From assembly GCF_037038585.1 (NCBI RefSeq), contig NC_092522.1:48769661-48833660 (forward strand): a stretch of 64,000 nucleotides of DNA. Reading direction: 5' to 3'. Of the stretch, positions 9,453 to 23,330 are shown piece after piece (within the stretch, counting starts at the first letter, position 1; every line of letters starts with the position of its first letter). The notes below the pieces were generated by a model. The model did not search any database, was not told the origin of the DNA, and saw only the letters and a program-made list of their open reading frames with translations. Origin of the DNA: Patagioenas fasciata (lineage: Eukaryota > Chordata > Aves > Columbiformes > Columbidae). The position numbers and the translations under genes were made by a program.

Positions 9453-12400
9453 CAGTAAATCATTTCAAGTCCTTTTTCTAAGATCACTGTACATTTCCAG
9501 AGGCTGTCCCCTTGAACTTACATATCATTACAACAATGTGAATTTATGCTAAAATCCCCTCACCTATTTTGTGTTGTAGATAATTGTAGTCCCACTTAAT
9601 TTCCAATGTGTCATCTCCTCTCTAGTTAACACAAGTGTCACCTTTTGCTATCCCTAGTAATTTTCTGCTCAGTTTTACTTCTATAGATAGCCATAGTTAC
9701 GAGTTTTATATAAGTTTATGACTGTCCACTGACTACAGCATTTTGTCAACTTTGCTAAAGTAGCACCTGCTTCAGTCGTGGATCATCATATCCTTTATAT
9801 TAGCCATGTACATGAAATCAGTGTTTTTCAAGATGACCTCCATCTATCCTATTCTTCAAAAATTCTTCTAACTTCTCAGATGCAGCAAATGTTATTGTAA
9901 GTTAAAAATACTATCCTGTGCACAGGAAAGTTTTTGTAACAATCAGAAAAGTTGCTAAAAAAAGGCCCAGGTTTATCTAATAACTGACAGATTACTGATA
10001 TTGTGGGGTTTCAGTCCATTTATTAAGACACACAGGACATGCTAAGGGAGTTTTGACCTCATGTTCCAGTCTGTGCCCTTCCTGACTTGTGAGAGAAGAT
10101 AGCGAGCAGCTGTGCTTCACAAGCTAAAAATAGCCACGCATCCTTCTCCTTCTTCCTTCAGCCCTGCTGTAGTGTGTCTGATGCAGATGATGTCAGTGCT
10201 AGCTCCCATCAGTCAGAGGGAAGCTTGTTCTCAGAAGGCAGCTGCACTGGTGCAAACAAAGGGCCCATCTAGCACAGCCCTGCCTACCTCTGGGACCTGG
10301 GGCAGTTGCCTCAGCAAGAGCAGGAACAAGGCAGCACACACACTGCTTCCCCTTTGCACTCTCCCACCCTCTGTCAGTTGTCACACTGTTGGAAAAGGGT
10401 TGGAAGGAGATGGCAGAGAGTTTCTACAGAGGACTTTAAGCATACCTGTAGAAAAAAAGTGCAAGAAGAAGACAGTTCTGAAGCAAGTGTTAGTAGTGGT
10501 AGGTGAGAATAGTATTCTTTGTTGTTAATGTTTTTTGAATTGTGCCCTTCATAGAAGGTTTGATCCTATTGACATGGTGAGACATCCAAAGCTTATGAAG
10601 AGATCTACCAACCTTCAGTTTGCCCTTATGCACTTTTGGACACTAGTTAGGAAGTAGAGTAAGATGGATGGTATAAGAAATTACAGATAAGAATAAACTT
10701 TAAAATGAATATTATATGGCTATCTTCTATTCTAGATCAGGCAGGAGGGAGTTGGAGTGTTTTGCTCCTTCTTCATGTCAAGTTTTCAGTATGATGGCAT
10801 ATACAGCCACAGCTGCCAAAAGAAATGGTCTTGCCTGTTCCCTCCACGGCTTCTCCAGTTGTGCTTTCCTTCCCTTTCTGCAAGCTACTGTCTGCTTTGT
10901 GCTGGCAAGAGCATTTATCTGGCTCTACAGTAAAGTGGAAACAGATGTGGATTTAAACTTTTTTTTTTTTCCACCAAAAACCTTTCTCCTACTGAAAGCA
11001 ACCATCAAACTATAGCATTACACGCCACATCAGAAATCCCACCAGATTTTAACAATTCTCCCTGTGTACCCAAGACAGTGCCGCAGCCTCTTTCCATCTC
11101 AAATGACTTCCTGAGCCCTTGTGTCAGCTCAAAATTGCCTCCTCTTTTTTCCACTCCTCATCTTGGCCTTCTCTGCTTCCCATTGTCTACACATGGCTGC
11201 TTCTTTGTGTGGTACCTTCATTTCCAATTGACATGAGTGTCTGAGAGCTCCCCCGTGCACCTGCTGCCATCATGAACAGATTTCCTGTAGCTCTGTCCAT
11301 TATGACCTCCGGTTCATCTCATAGCTCAGCTGCAAACTCTGCTTTTCTTCTTCTTGCATTCATCTTTGTTTTTCACTCTCTACTCCATCACTGCTGCACC
11401 AGAGACCTTTTCTACTTCAGTAGTAAATAACGTATTCACCAAAACATGCTGCTGAAGGGAAGCCAACTCTACTTGCAAATTCAAGTCAAATTCAGGAAAA
11501 AAAAAGGTTACGCTTAGCATAAAAATGAGGAAAGCCCAGAACATGTTAGACTTATTTATTTTGATCTCTCCAGGATCAAGGCATCTTGGTCTTTTTAAGC
11601 TAGGCTTACATGTGGCACTGCAGTGTTTATCACAGAGCAGAGGAGTGAATCACCATCATGCTCATGTCCTCAAGTTCTAATACAGATTTTCTCAAGCTAT
11701 TCTCATCATCTCTCCTTCACTTCAAAAACCATTCACATGGCACTTTTCGAAGCACAGCTTCAGCACAGACTAGGGAAGCTGCAGTGAGGTGGGTGGCCAG
11801 GAAGGGGTGGCTGGGGCAGAGCAGCAGCATGGGCTGGCACAGACCAGAGTCAGGTGGAGGCTGTGCCCATGGGGAGGTAGGGCACCCAGCCAAGCTGCTG
11901 TATCTCACCAGAAGACTCAGGACAAGGTCTGACGATAACCACGGCTGCCCAGGAGGCTGGCAGACAGCAGCTCAAGTCAGTGGTTTGCTGTGGCCACAGG
12001 CTCCTGCTCCCCACGTTGCTGCCCTCTGCATAAGCCAGAACCTGCCCAATACTTTTCCATTGCCTGGTCCTGCTGGAGCCACAACCCCTGAGCTGCTTCT
12101 TTTTCCCCTGTGCACCCTCACGGCTCAGCACACCACCTTTTCTTTTCCCTCAATAACATCTTTTGCAGGGAAAACTAACACTTTCTTCCACTATTCCTTC
12201 ATTTCACTTTAAATGTCCAAAACCAGAAGAGCTCATTTCATTTTCAGTAGTGAAATTCACCCCCAAATGATTGTTTTTCATCAAAGAAACAATAAAAGTG
12301 AGGGCATTATGCTTAATTTTCAAAGAACTTTAAGCATTTATATATAGTATATATATATACACATACATATTTAGCTCATCCACAAAACCGAAGCGGAACT

Positions 12401-15400
12401 GTTTTGCACAGCTTTAACATTATTTCATATACTATCACACCCTATCCAAAACGAGATGTTCTTAAATTGATTGTGCTTTATGTAACTCCATGGATACTTA
12501 CAATAACTCTGGAACATGCTTTGTGGTGTGATTAGTATAAAGGTAATCTTCATAATAGATAAGGAAATAACAGAAATAAAAGAAACATGAGTCCTTGTCC
12601 CAGTTGTTAAACCACAGAACTCCTAGAGACTTCAGCTAAGCCAGGACTTTGTTAAAAAAAATTAAATAACTTTTTAAAACAAACTCATGCAAATCTGAAA
12701 GAAATTGATGGGACTCTAATGTGATTGTTGTTACATTTCACTTTCCAGAATCATATGTTTTGTTGTTTATCTAGGGCTGTAATGGAGCAGCTGGTTGACT
12801 TTACTGGCATCATTTTTTGATCTTATTCTGAAGACAGTGACTTAACTGGTGACATGGCAGACTTCAAAATAAGAGTAAAGCTGATAGCTTATTACCACTT
12901 GGCTTAAAATATTTATAGTATTAAGAATCATATATTATAGATAATTCAGTGGATATACAACTCAACAGTTAAGCCTTTGGATGCTTATTTTGACTGAATA
13001 CTTACCTGTACACTTAAATTTGTTCAAGAAAAGAATTTGTTTCCCTAGAGACACCCGATGACCAACAAACAAGCTAAGGATTCATAATGCCATTCTTCAC
13101 AGTTTAAAAATGTATTTTAGGGACCTTTACTCATAGTAGTATGGACCAGCTTTAATTCTAAGTCAGCAGATCAACTAAGAACAAAACTAGCATAGATGAA
13201 AGCAGGAGCACTGGTAGTTTAAAAAAAGCAGAATAAGCATACTTTTCTCAGAAACTATCATTTTTACCATACTAAACCCCCCAAATCCCAAATTGCCTCA
13301 AATTTATTTGTCTTACACTCTTCAGTATCTAATGCTTATCACGAATTGGGATTTAAACATTACGGTACAGCCACTAAGTAAACAACCATTTCTGCATTTA
13401 TCTTTTTATGTCTGTATACAGAATTATTTTCTATTGAACTGTCACTACTGTCTTGGGTTTTTTTCCACAGCATGTGTATGCTTGAGTATGAACTTGTCAT
13501 TATTTGGCTGTAGCATTCATTTCAACAGACCTTACCCCTTTAACTTGTCATCTTACCCATAAGATGATCATTGTATACATACATTGTATACATCCACTTT
13601 CCCGTAGGCATTGCATGGATCACATAGAGGGGAAGGCTTGGGCTGTCACAGTGACTCTGGCACAGAGTCCTTCACAAACCCCTCATGCCTTCATGGAGAT
13701 GTGGCAATAGCTTGTCCCTTCCTGCAGCCCTGGGACATGGTGGCTCTTGCTGGCTTTCCCACACTTCTGGAAGTCCCCGGCTAATTGCATGAGTGCTATC
13801 AAATGACCTGGTGGTGTTGTGATGCAGGAGAAAACACTGGCTGAGGCGTGATCCTGTGACTTGCCCACAGCTGGTCAACATGGCTGCCATGCCTGAAGGA
13901 ACAGCAGGTGCCGAGAAAGCAAGTGCCCTGGGCTGTACAGAGCCCCTCAGAACTGCTGTTAAAAGTGCAAATACGTAAAGCAACTCAAGACACATGTTCT
14001 CTGCCAGACGCGGAACTGGATGCCAGGAATCCAATGGGTGCTAGAGCAGGACTGCAGTCTGGAGACTGAAACCCCAGTGCTTTGGGTCCTCCAGCTGGAG
14101 TATGCGGTCTGGCTTCAAATCCAACTTGATCCCTGTATGTCTGTGCTGAGTCTGTTCTTGGAGTTTACATCAGCAAGGGCAGGTTATCCTCTGCATATAC
14201 CTATGTTAGCAGGAGGATTTTGCTGCTCTGTTAAAACAACTCTTCTGTTACCTGCAGAGCTTGCAGAGCAGCTGAGCAACTTGCTGACAGGGGAAGACTG
14301 AGGCGCTGGGTACGGGCAGTCCACACCATGCCCTAGCTCTGAGCTTGTGGCTGTCCAGCAGCCTCAATGATGCAAGACTGAGCAAGTCCTTGAGAGTTTA
14401 TTTCATCCTTCCCTCTGCCCAAAGGAGGAGTAACAGATCCAGCATCTAATATGCTGTAAATGACTGTGTTTAGGCAACTGAATCCCACCCTGGGGATTTA
14501 CTCAATAGGAGTGTTTATACCCTGGGTGATGAAGGCTGGTATCTTCTTCCTTTGAATAAACTAAAGTGAACTCCACAACAGCTGATGAAAGGCTTTTTTT
14601 TCCAGTTCTCAGATTATTTCTGTAACTCTTTCATGTGCCGGCAGGAAATTCTTCAGTGCTCTTTTTCAGTGGGAAACGTATTCCAGCAATGGTTTCATGT
14701 AGGGCTTGTGATTCCTACCCACTTCTCACCAATTGTGTATCTAAAGACAGCCAACACCTTTTCTCCCATCACGCTAGGAGCTCCTTACCCTCTGTAAGTA
14801 CAGCCTGCATTTCTGCTTTTTATGTACCTAATCCAGCTAGATATCTTAGGACCATACTAAGACATCACTTGCCTGGATGGGCTCTCTCCTGAGCAATCCT
14901 GGCCAATCTAAGTGACTCTTCTTTTCATCGCTTGCCACCTGCCTAGTGTTTGCACTATCCAATTTCTTAGCAGAAATCTTATGTTTACTCTCAGGTCTTG
15001 ATAAAAACGTTGTCTTGATTAAAAAAGCAGTAAGTCTTGTATTGCTCCATGCAGACTTCACTACAATAACTCCCATTCCTTAAAAGTTCTCCTTGGACAA
15101 CAGTACCTTTTAAGTCCACCAGGTCCCACACCATTTAATATTTCGATTTTACATGGTTCTACATTTTCTTTTTTTTAAAAATCAGGATGTTATGTGATAC
15201 TTGTTCAAATAACTGACAGAAAACGCTTATGTTTATGATGGCCCATATCCACCAAACTTGTGCTCTCATCAAAGATGAATAGTGAGTCTCAGGCCTGACA
15301 AGGCTTGTTTTCATTGATGCCTTCCATGCTTCAGCATCTTCAGTTCACAACTGTTTGCTCTTTACCAGTAATTAAATTGTTTTTGGTGAATTTGCCCAGA

Positions 15401-18400
15401 GCAGAGGTTATAAGCTGACCTGCCTAGAGTTCTCCATTCAGGCTAGTCTCCTGTATTGAGAAGGATCCTGTCATTAGCACAGCTTGACCTTCTGGGGTTG
15501 CGCCAGGACCCAAGAGTCACCTAATCCAAACACTGGCAGAGGCTTCTTTGGCCAAGGCCTGTGACTGGGGTGGGAGCAGGCAACTCAGGCCAAGTATTCA
15601 TTATGTCCTCCCAAATAACCAAAGGACTCCAGTCCTGAGATACCTTCATAAAGCCCAGGTCCCAACCTCCTGCTTTCTTGTTCTCTGTCATCAGAAGCAG
15701 ATGGAACAGCTACATCGAGTGCTGAGCCTGGCCCGTCACTAAGATTTTTCTCTGCATAAGATTTCTAAAACATACCCTTACTGGTCTTCTTAATTATTGA
15801 TTTCATATCCTCACTACTGCAGTGCTTGCCTGAGAATGTGCAGATGGGCAATGTAGCAGGCATCTGGGCCTTTCTGAGGCAATAGGAAAAAACATACACT
15901 CTGACCATTACACACCTTGTTTGTTCACAGGTATTTTTCTGATTTCGCTAAACCAAGAGCCAGTCTTCCTAGTGGCACTGTTGTTTCTGCCTGATAAGAA
16001 TGATAAAGGAAATATTTCCCTAGTCGGTGATACAAACCACACGTAACAATTCTGGGAAACCTGGTTGTCAAAAATAGATTTACTTTTTAAGAAATAAACT
16101 ATATGAATTAAAAATCATCTTAATTTTATTCTCCAGTTCAGGAAATGCCATGAGATGATACAAAGATTTTGATTTGTTAATGCCTGGAAAGAGGAAGGCT
16201 GGTTCCATTTCAGAGACCATCAGATAATACCTTTGCCAGAGGATGTTATTGCAGTTTTAGGCTAAATATATAATACAAATAACCTGTCTTCTGCTGCTGC
16301 TGCACAAAAAAAATATCCACTGGCTGGAAGCAATTATTGTGAGATAATACATGGAAGTTTGCCAGCTAGGCTTGTTAGGTTTTCTAACTCCACATTTATG
16401 ATTTACATTAGTACATAGCACTATCTCTTCACACAGCCAAGGCTCTATTGCTCTATTTATGAACCTACTTTATGTATCAGTGGTAAAATTATAGGGCTGA
16501 AGTAAACCATGCAGTGAACTAATCTAAACCAAATCCCTAGAAGAGATTCATTTCTATTCCGGAAATACGTGTCACCATTAAATGGACCGCATTCAATATA
16601 AGTGAATTATTATTCCAATTATTTGGCCAGCTTTACAACTTGCCAGTGGCTCAATGCCAGTATTTTACTTATCAGGCTAATAAAAATTTGATTATCAAAG
16701 CCACCAGGTCAGTTGCAAACAGAATGGCATTCGGGGTGCAGAGAGCGAGACCGCCACAACAGCCACCTTGGTCAGACACAAGGCCAAGGAATTACATTTT
16801 TCTGTTACATCATGTCTTGTGTCAGTAATAAAATTAACCAAAAATATTCCCAAGAGCTATCTGAGCCAAAGAACATGTGGATGTGGAACCAGTTTTCCCT
16901 CCACCACTGACCTGCAGAGAAGGATTAAGTGTGGGAAACAATGTCCTGCTGAGCCTGTCCTGGGGACAAGGAACCTTCATGGGGAGAACAGGAAAGCCAC
17001 TGACAAAATCTTGCAGGCAGATTGTAGGACCAGATTTCTACATAGAAAATAGACCTTTACCATGTAACAGCTTGTCAGTAACCTCAATGTACAATACAGT
17101 CTACCTATGGAGAAACTCTGGGAGTGTTGTTATAATGTTGCCTGTATTATCTTGATCTGATCACAGAGAACTGGAAAAATCTCTTTGGGGACAAACGTCT
17201 GGATGGAGATAAGGCTGCATTTGGAGTTTATAGTTCCTGTGTGGCTTGCTACTGAAAAGGCTAAACATGGCTCCAATCAAAATGTTAAAGTCGGCCCCTG
17301 GGAGACATTTTTCCAGTGAAACTAAAGCCGTGGAAACTGCAGATGCGTGCTTTAAAATGTTCAGGTGGGAATGAAAGTCTTGCTTCCCTTTTCACTTTTA
17401 TTTCCTTATTCCTTGCATGAAATTTATATTTAGACCAAAAAGGGAAGAGGAACAAAAATGCTCACTTGGCTTATTGAAGTCAGACCAAATACTTTGTCTG
17501 TAGGGCAGAGCTGGGACTCTGGGATGGCTGCAAGCTGTCACAAGGTTCTGTCAGTAAATCCGCCACTGCGTGTGTTGCAGGTGCGACTCATGCTGACTGT
17601 TGGGGCATGGGCAGAAGTCTGGCAGGGCAACGTTGCTTAGAGGGCAGATGCTCTGATTTGTGCTCCCTGGCATGTGCCAAAACACTGTGCAAAAGCAGAA
17701 TTTGAACTAAACAAATGTTGGCCCTCAATTCAAAGCTCATATTCATCTGTCTTATAGATGAACGGTGACAGGAGGTCAGCCTTCACAAAGTCTTTCAACA
17801 CCCTTACAGACTGAGTCACCTGATTGAGGCTCCTGTCTCTCCCCAGTGACTATAGAGGGAGCCAAGGAAGGTCATCATCCTCAGCAGAGCACCCTGAGCT
17901 GTGGGAGATGACTCTGAGCCATACAAATGGCCATGCAAATAGACCTGCTGTGATTCAGCCCTTCAGAAAACGATCAGAAAGCGAGAAAGTGAGGCATACA
18001 GTTTGGCAGAAAGCAAGAGGGAAAAGCAAGAGAAACAGGGAAACTAAAGAGGAAAAGGAGAAGAAATTAGAAGAAATGAAGATGAGTGGTAAGAGGAAAA
18101 GCAACCGCCAAAGGGAAACAACAGAGAGACTAAGGAGGAAAATCTGTCTGTGAGATCAATCAGAGGGAAGTCAAAAGCAGCCAAGCAAGAAGCCTAAACA
18201 TCATGTGGAGAAGCCCTTGTCCCCAAACCCTGGCAAAGGAGCAGCTGCTGCCTGTGGTCACAGGAGCCACTGGCTCAGGCACCCAGGGGGTGGAGGGAGC
18301 CCTGTGTGAAGGACACTGCAGCTTGCTCCGTCTAGGTCTCTCCTGGCAACAGTCCCTCCTGCCATCCATGTTAACAGCAGAAATTTAGCACTTGGGTATC

Positions 18401-21400
18401 AGAAGCTGGAGAATGAAATTTTCTTTTCATCATGACAAGCATGCAGCACTGTTTAGAGGACACAGGGCAGGGCTACCAGTGCATGGTATCAGCAGGAAGA
18501 ATTTCTCAGTTTTCTGTTTTCATTCTCTTTTAGATGTGAAAAAGTTGGCAAATTATTCAGGGCTTTTTCCTAGCTCTGCTATCTAAATTACCACAGCATG
18601 ACCAAGGCAAGGTAAGCACAGCGAAGCCTCCAAACGCATTCTGTAGGTGCTGGGAATCTCTGGAAACACTTTTGGTGTAATTGTTAAACAACTTTTGTAC
18701 CTACTAAGCACTTGGAAAGTTACACAAATGTGTATGCTGTGCAAATCCAGTGATTAAAAATAACTTACTAGTTCATAACAGTAAATATACTGCTGACTGG
18801 CAAAGTTATATACATTTAATAGAAAAAAATGTGGGAGACATTAGCCAGTATAATTGCTTTAATAGAGTCTATGACATGCAGTGGAGTTTTTACAAGTACA
18901 CACACATGTACACACACAGAAGATAGCAAATTAGAAATAAAGCTCTAGTAGAGCCAAACCGCAACTTAGACTATTAAGACTATTGATGAAAGGACTACAC
19001 TTGTAGCCGGATTATGAAATACTGTAAAATGTAGGATTATGAAGTACTGTAAAATGTAGTGAGATGCCTTTTCTCTTCGAGAAACCCTCCTGATCACCAC
19101 TTAATACTGTGAGGAGGTGCTGCCTGAAGAGTGAGCCAGCACATCTGGGACGCGAGCATCCAGGCTGTGGTTGCACAGCACTGCAGTAGAACATGCTGCA
19201 GAGCTACAAGCAGAGGCTGAGGGAGAGAGAAAGGAAATTCTCACAATTGCCTGTTTCCCTGAGCCGCATTAGGCAACTGAGTGATCACAGGCCACAGCTG
19301 AACTACACGAGTGAGTCACGGAGTTCAAAACAAGAGCATCCACTAATTGTTTCATGGAAGAGGCTTGGGGAAGTCTGAAGAAGGATTTTGTAGGATATTC
19401 TTTTACTCGTGAACTTTGGAGTCTTTTGTAGCAAAGCCAGCTATTCTGATGTGAGAGTTTATTATATATAGCCCAAGGAGGGCTGTGTTCCAGGGCAGGG
19501 CATCCCTCATGGGCAGTGTTTTTTGCTGTGAGCCTGGAACAGCTTTGAGGCTGCCCAGAAAGAGCTCTCAGACACCACTGCCTGGCAGACGGGAGGAGGG
19601 GACAAATGGCCTTACCCCCAGTCTAGCTGTCCCATCAGTTCTGTGCAAATGTTTTGGTCAGTTAGGTTAAGATTTGTTCACCTACATTTCAGACGTGCCA
19701 GGCAAGATTATGATACTGTAAATATTATTTGACAAATATCTCTAGCCTCAAGTCTCTGAACTTGGACAAGATGTCTCAATGATCAGCCCCCAAGTCTTGT
19801 TCAGTGGGGCTGTGGAGCCAGATACAAGATGAGGAAGAGCTTCTGGTGGAGGTTTACTTACTAGGGGCTGTATGTGACACCCTGGGTAATGAGTGGGAAT
19901 GAACAGGGGTGTGGGAGTGATGTGGATCCAGCGCCCTGCTTTGCCACAGTCTGTATCCTTATCCTAAACACATAGTGGACTGTCAGCTCCCTTTCCCTCA
20001 CAAAAGAAAAATCCATCAGCGCTCCTGTGACGCTGATACACCCTGGTCATGGGAACTGAGGATGCACGTGAGAGGGACGAGCGCAGTCTCAGGCCCAAGG
20101 GTTGCACAAATGGCTGGAACACGCTGCAGGTTAGAAGGAGAGATGAAAGGGCATTTGTCCACTGGCAGATCGCTCTGGCAAGGGGGTCAGTGAAGATGGA
20201 GATGGCTTCCACAGTGCTTATTGCTACAGGGTTTCCAGCAAACTGCAAGTTTATGGCTGTGGGGCTGGCTCTGTGGCTGTGCTTTTGCCCTTCCCTACTC
20301 CTTACTGACCACCACCCCCAGCAAGCTGCTGCGGTTGCGTCACACACAACCTGCTTGCTTTTACAGTGCTTCCCTTGATCTCTTTGGCCTACATCTTGGA
20401 CAAAGAATTGGTTTGTTACTCCTTCTGGGCAACCCAGCTGCTCCAGAAATGATCTAACCCCTGATTTGCCTGATTTGTGTCTTGTCCCTCTTCCACAGCT
20501 TCAACTCTATTGGTGCTCTGGGTTATTGGGATCCAATTTCCAGCATCCAGGACTGCAGAAAACAGTCCAGGATCCAATATGTGCTAGTGGTACAGAAACC
20601 TCTTTGCCAAAAAATTTATCTTAGCACACACTGGGTTACCGTGTACTCATTTCTCTAGGTAACTGAGATTCTTGGTCTCCAATCATTGTCATGTTGGCAG
20701 CCCTGAGCTTTTCTTTCCTCCTGTTCTCTCTGTTATCTGAGGCATGGACCTGCCTGTCCTAGATCCCTAGAAAGGGATCACAGCCTACCTGCTGTACTGT
20801 TGTTTTCTGAGCTAAGGCTTATTCAGTATCTCAGTAGACTTCCTTGCAAATCAAAGATAACCAAGTTTCAGTGACTCATTGGTCTGGAGTCATGTTCTTT
20901 TCAAATTGCAGTCCCAATCTGGAGACAAAAACATCAACAGAGAAAGCAGATTAATCAAAATGGGATTTGCAGTTTGATAGAGAAAAGATCTGTGAAGGTA
21001 GATGCACTTGGCAGAAGCTCAGTCCAGAAGCAGGCAGGAAAGACTTCATGCAGGTACAGTGGTTTCTTCCCATTGAGATTATATGGGCATGAAAGATTTA
21101 ATGACAAAAGGTTGATCTCACCCTTCCTCTTTTCTGAGTAAAGAAATTAAACAGTGGCTGCTTCTGGACCTGTCCTCCTCTCAGGTCTCACTTGTGGGGA
21201 AAGGTCCCTGCTGTTGGCAAGAGCTGGGTTCATTTGCATTTTTCTTCTATCTGAATTTTTATAAAAAATGAAGACAAACTTTTTTTCCATTGCCAAAAAT
21301 GTGAGAAAATTAGCAGGCTGGGAAGGTCAACAAAAATTAGAAAATCTTGCCAAAAAGTGGAAATTTTCCATATTTTATACTCGGATTTAATCCAAAATCC

Positions 21401-22764
21401 ATTTGGAGGAGAAGTACTTGCCAAATTATTATCAGAAAACTGAGAGTTAGCAAGACATGTGCCAGGATTCAGAAGGAGCCCAAGTTAGTGTCAAATGATC
21501 ACATTTGGGGACCATTTACTAGAGTAGTAACACTTACCGTCATATTTAAAACAGCAGCTTGGTCTCAGCTATATAAAAAAAACGTCATTGCATCAATGCC
21601 AAGTCATTAGCTTACAAAGCTCCAGGCCCTGTCTACACACAAACCTGCCATCAGTTTAACTAAAATCGCTATTTAATCCATTTAGAGCAATCAGCACAAC
21701 CCTCTTTTTTGGGTAACCAAATTAACTTAAATCAGTACAAGCCTGTTAGAAGCAGAGACAAACAATTTAAGGACATGGACATCAAAACCTGCATTAGCTC
21801 AAGCAGGGTGAGTTTTATGGCGAGGCGAGAGCTCAGGCCAAGCCTGGGGGATGCTGCGATGGTCCAATTTGGGCTGTGGAGCCATGCCTGAAGGACGTCC
21901 AGCAGTAGCTTTGTGTTGAGATGCCCAAGAGGTCTCTCCTGGGTGTTGCTACATGTATAGTCTGGATCCCTACTGCTTTGCGGGGCTGTGCCCTGATGTG
22001 TTTAGGAGCTGCGGCCACCCTCAACCTGTCCCCTTCCCAGCCCCAAACCCTGTGTGAGAAACCTGACTGGTTTGTTGGGGGAGCTTGAGGTGAAAGCCAT
22101 AAGACATAGCTGGCTCTGGTAGGAAGTGTTTGCCTTCGATGACCCAGGAATCCTTGTTTAAACTCTGTTCTCCTGTGCTGAAACATGCTTTTGAAAGCAG
22201 AAGTACGGCCACAGCAACATGCCAGTGTCCTCCCTCCCCACGTTTGTGGCTGCCTCCACACACACAGGCCGCTCAGGAGCCCTCCCGCATCCCCTTTCTG
22301 TGAAGAAGAAGGAAGACACCAGCGGTGGCAGCTGGCCCCAAGCTCAGACTGTTTCCCGGGGGGTGTAGGGCCCTGTTGGCTCTCACTGTGCTCAGCCCCT
22401 GTGGGAGGTGCCCCGCTGTGCAGCATGACCTGCGTGGGGCAAGAGCAAAGCGCCCGGAGGGGCAACCCTCCAGCCAAAAGCAGGGCTTATCTGAGAGGAG
22501 CCTGGGCCCAAAAGTGCTCAGGGGCTTATTCAGCCCCATTTGGTTTGTCGAGTTAGTAACCTGCAGTGGCTCTCATGCTCTCTGAGTGCTCGTCCAGGCC
22601 TCCTTAAGCCCGCTTCAGCTTTTGGCACACACAGCATTCATGGGTGAGGGGTTCCCCAGATGTCCATCCACTGCGCTAGGCACCAGATCGTGGCTTTGGC
22701 CAGCTGCGGTTGATGGCATCTAATTTTCTTCTTTTGGCATAGACAGTGAGTAGTTGCTCCATAC
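9453..22764. other. Intergenic stretch, no supported gene
   Basis: About 13 kb without an exon I can support. Several frames of 90-214 codons occur (for example 11658-12212 plus, 21833-22477 minus), but they show no known motif. The longest opens only with TTG, and amino-acid usage is that expected by chance. Minor structure: an AT dinucleotide tract at 12342-12370 and a 25-bp tandem duplication at 19009-19058. Confidence 0.5.
19009..19058. repeat. Tandem duplication, two 25-bp units
   Basis: Two adjacent copies of a 25-bp unit starting ggattatgaa (19009-19033 and 19034-19058) differ at a single base (a to g). This is a recent local duplication in intergenic DNA, with no sign of a function. 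Confidence 0.85.
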
Positions 22765-23330
22765 CCACCTTCTTTATGGCACACATAACTCTGTAGACCT
22801 CTATTACACCCTCTCTAAAGTCATTTTTTCCAGGCTGAAGGATTCCAGTTCACTGGAGTTACATAGCTCCCTTTCACAGAGGAACTATTCCCTACCCTTG
22901 GTCATCCTTTCTGCCCTTCTCTGGACCTTTTTCAGTTAGGCTATACCCTTTTTGAGATAAGAGATCAAAGTCACACTCAACAGCAGGTGACCCAGCAATT
23001 CATATGGTGACATTTATACAGCATGCCCTTATCTTTATTTTTAGCCCTTTCCCAATAATTCCTAACATTTGACTGGTGTTTTTGCTTGTTGACGAGCATT
23101 GAGTTAATCTTTTCATGGAAAAAATCCCAATATTTCGATCTCGAAGACAGTATGCAGAGATTATTTTTCCCCATATGTATCACTCCGCATCTACCTATGC
23201 TCAATCTGTTTCCCCATCCAGTCACTCTGCAGTCTCATAATGCTTTTCTGCGTTGTTTCGGTCAACTGTCGTCTTTACTACAGTGAGTATCTCATCACAA
23301 GGAAACTTGCTCACCTCCTTTTCTACATCT
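22765..23330 (-). mobile_element. Ancient CR1/L3-like LINE relic
   Basis: A heavily diverged minus-oriented LINE 3' region. Landmarks in order are tttttccaggctgaaggatt, gtcatcctttctgcccttct, ggacctttttcagttaggct, agccctttcccaataattcc and ccatccagtcactctgcagt. This is the word order of old amniote CR1/L3-type elements, whose reverse-transcriptase tail reads on the minus strand. It is much more decayed than the CR1 copies elsewhere in the window, so it is likely an old insertion shared widely among birds and reptiles. Confidence 0.65.

Noticed and set aside
11658..12212. 184-codon plus-strand frame
   Set aside because: It has an ATG but no domain and no paired splice signals. Composition is as expected by chance.
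17824..18153. 109-codon K/E/R-rich frame
   Set aside because: The charge pattern comes from a purine-rich low-complexity stretch (aag/gaa/aga). No known coiled-coil protein was recognised.
21833..22477. 214-codon minus-strand frame
   Set aside because: It starts with TTG rather than ATG. Overlapping frames of 80-123 codons exist on both strands, composition is random and no motif is seen.
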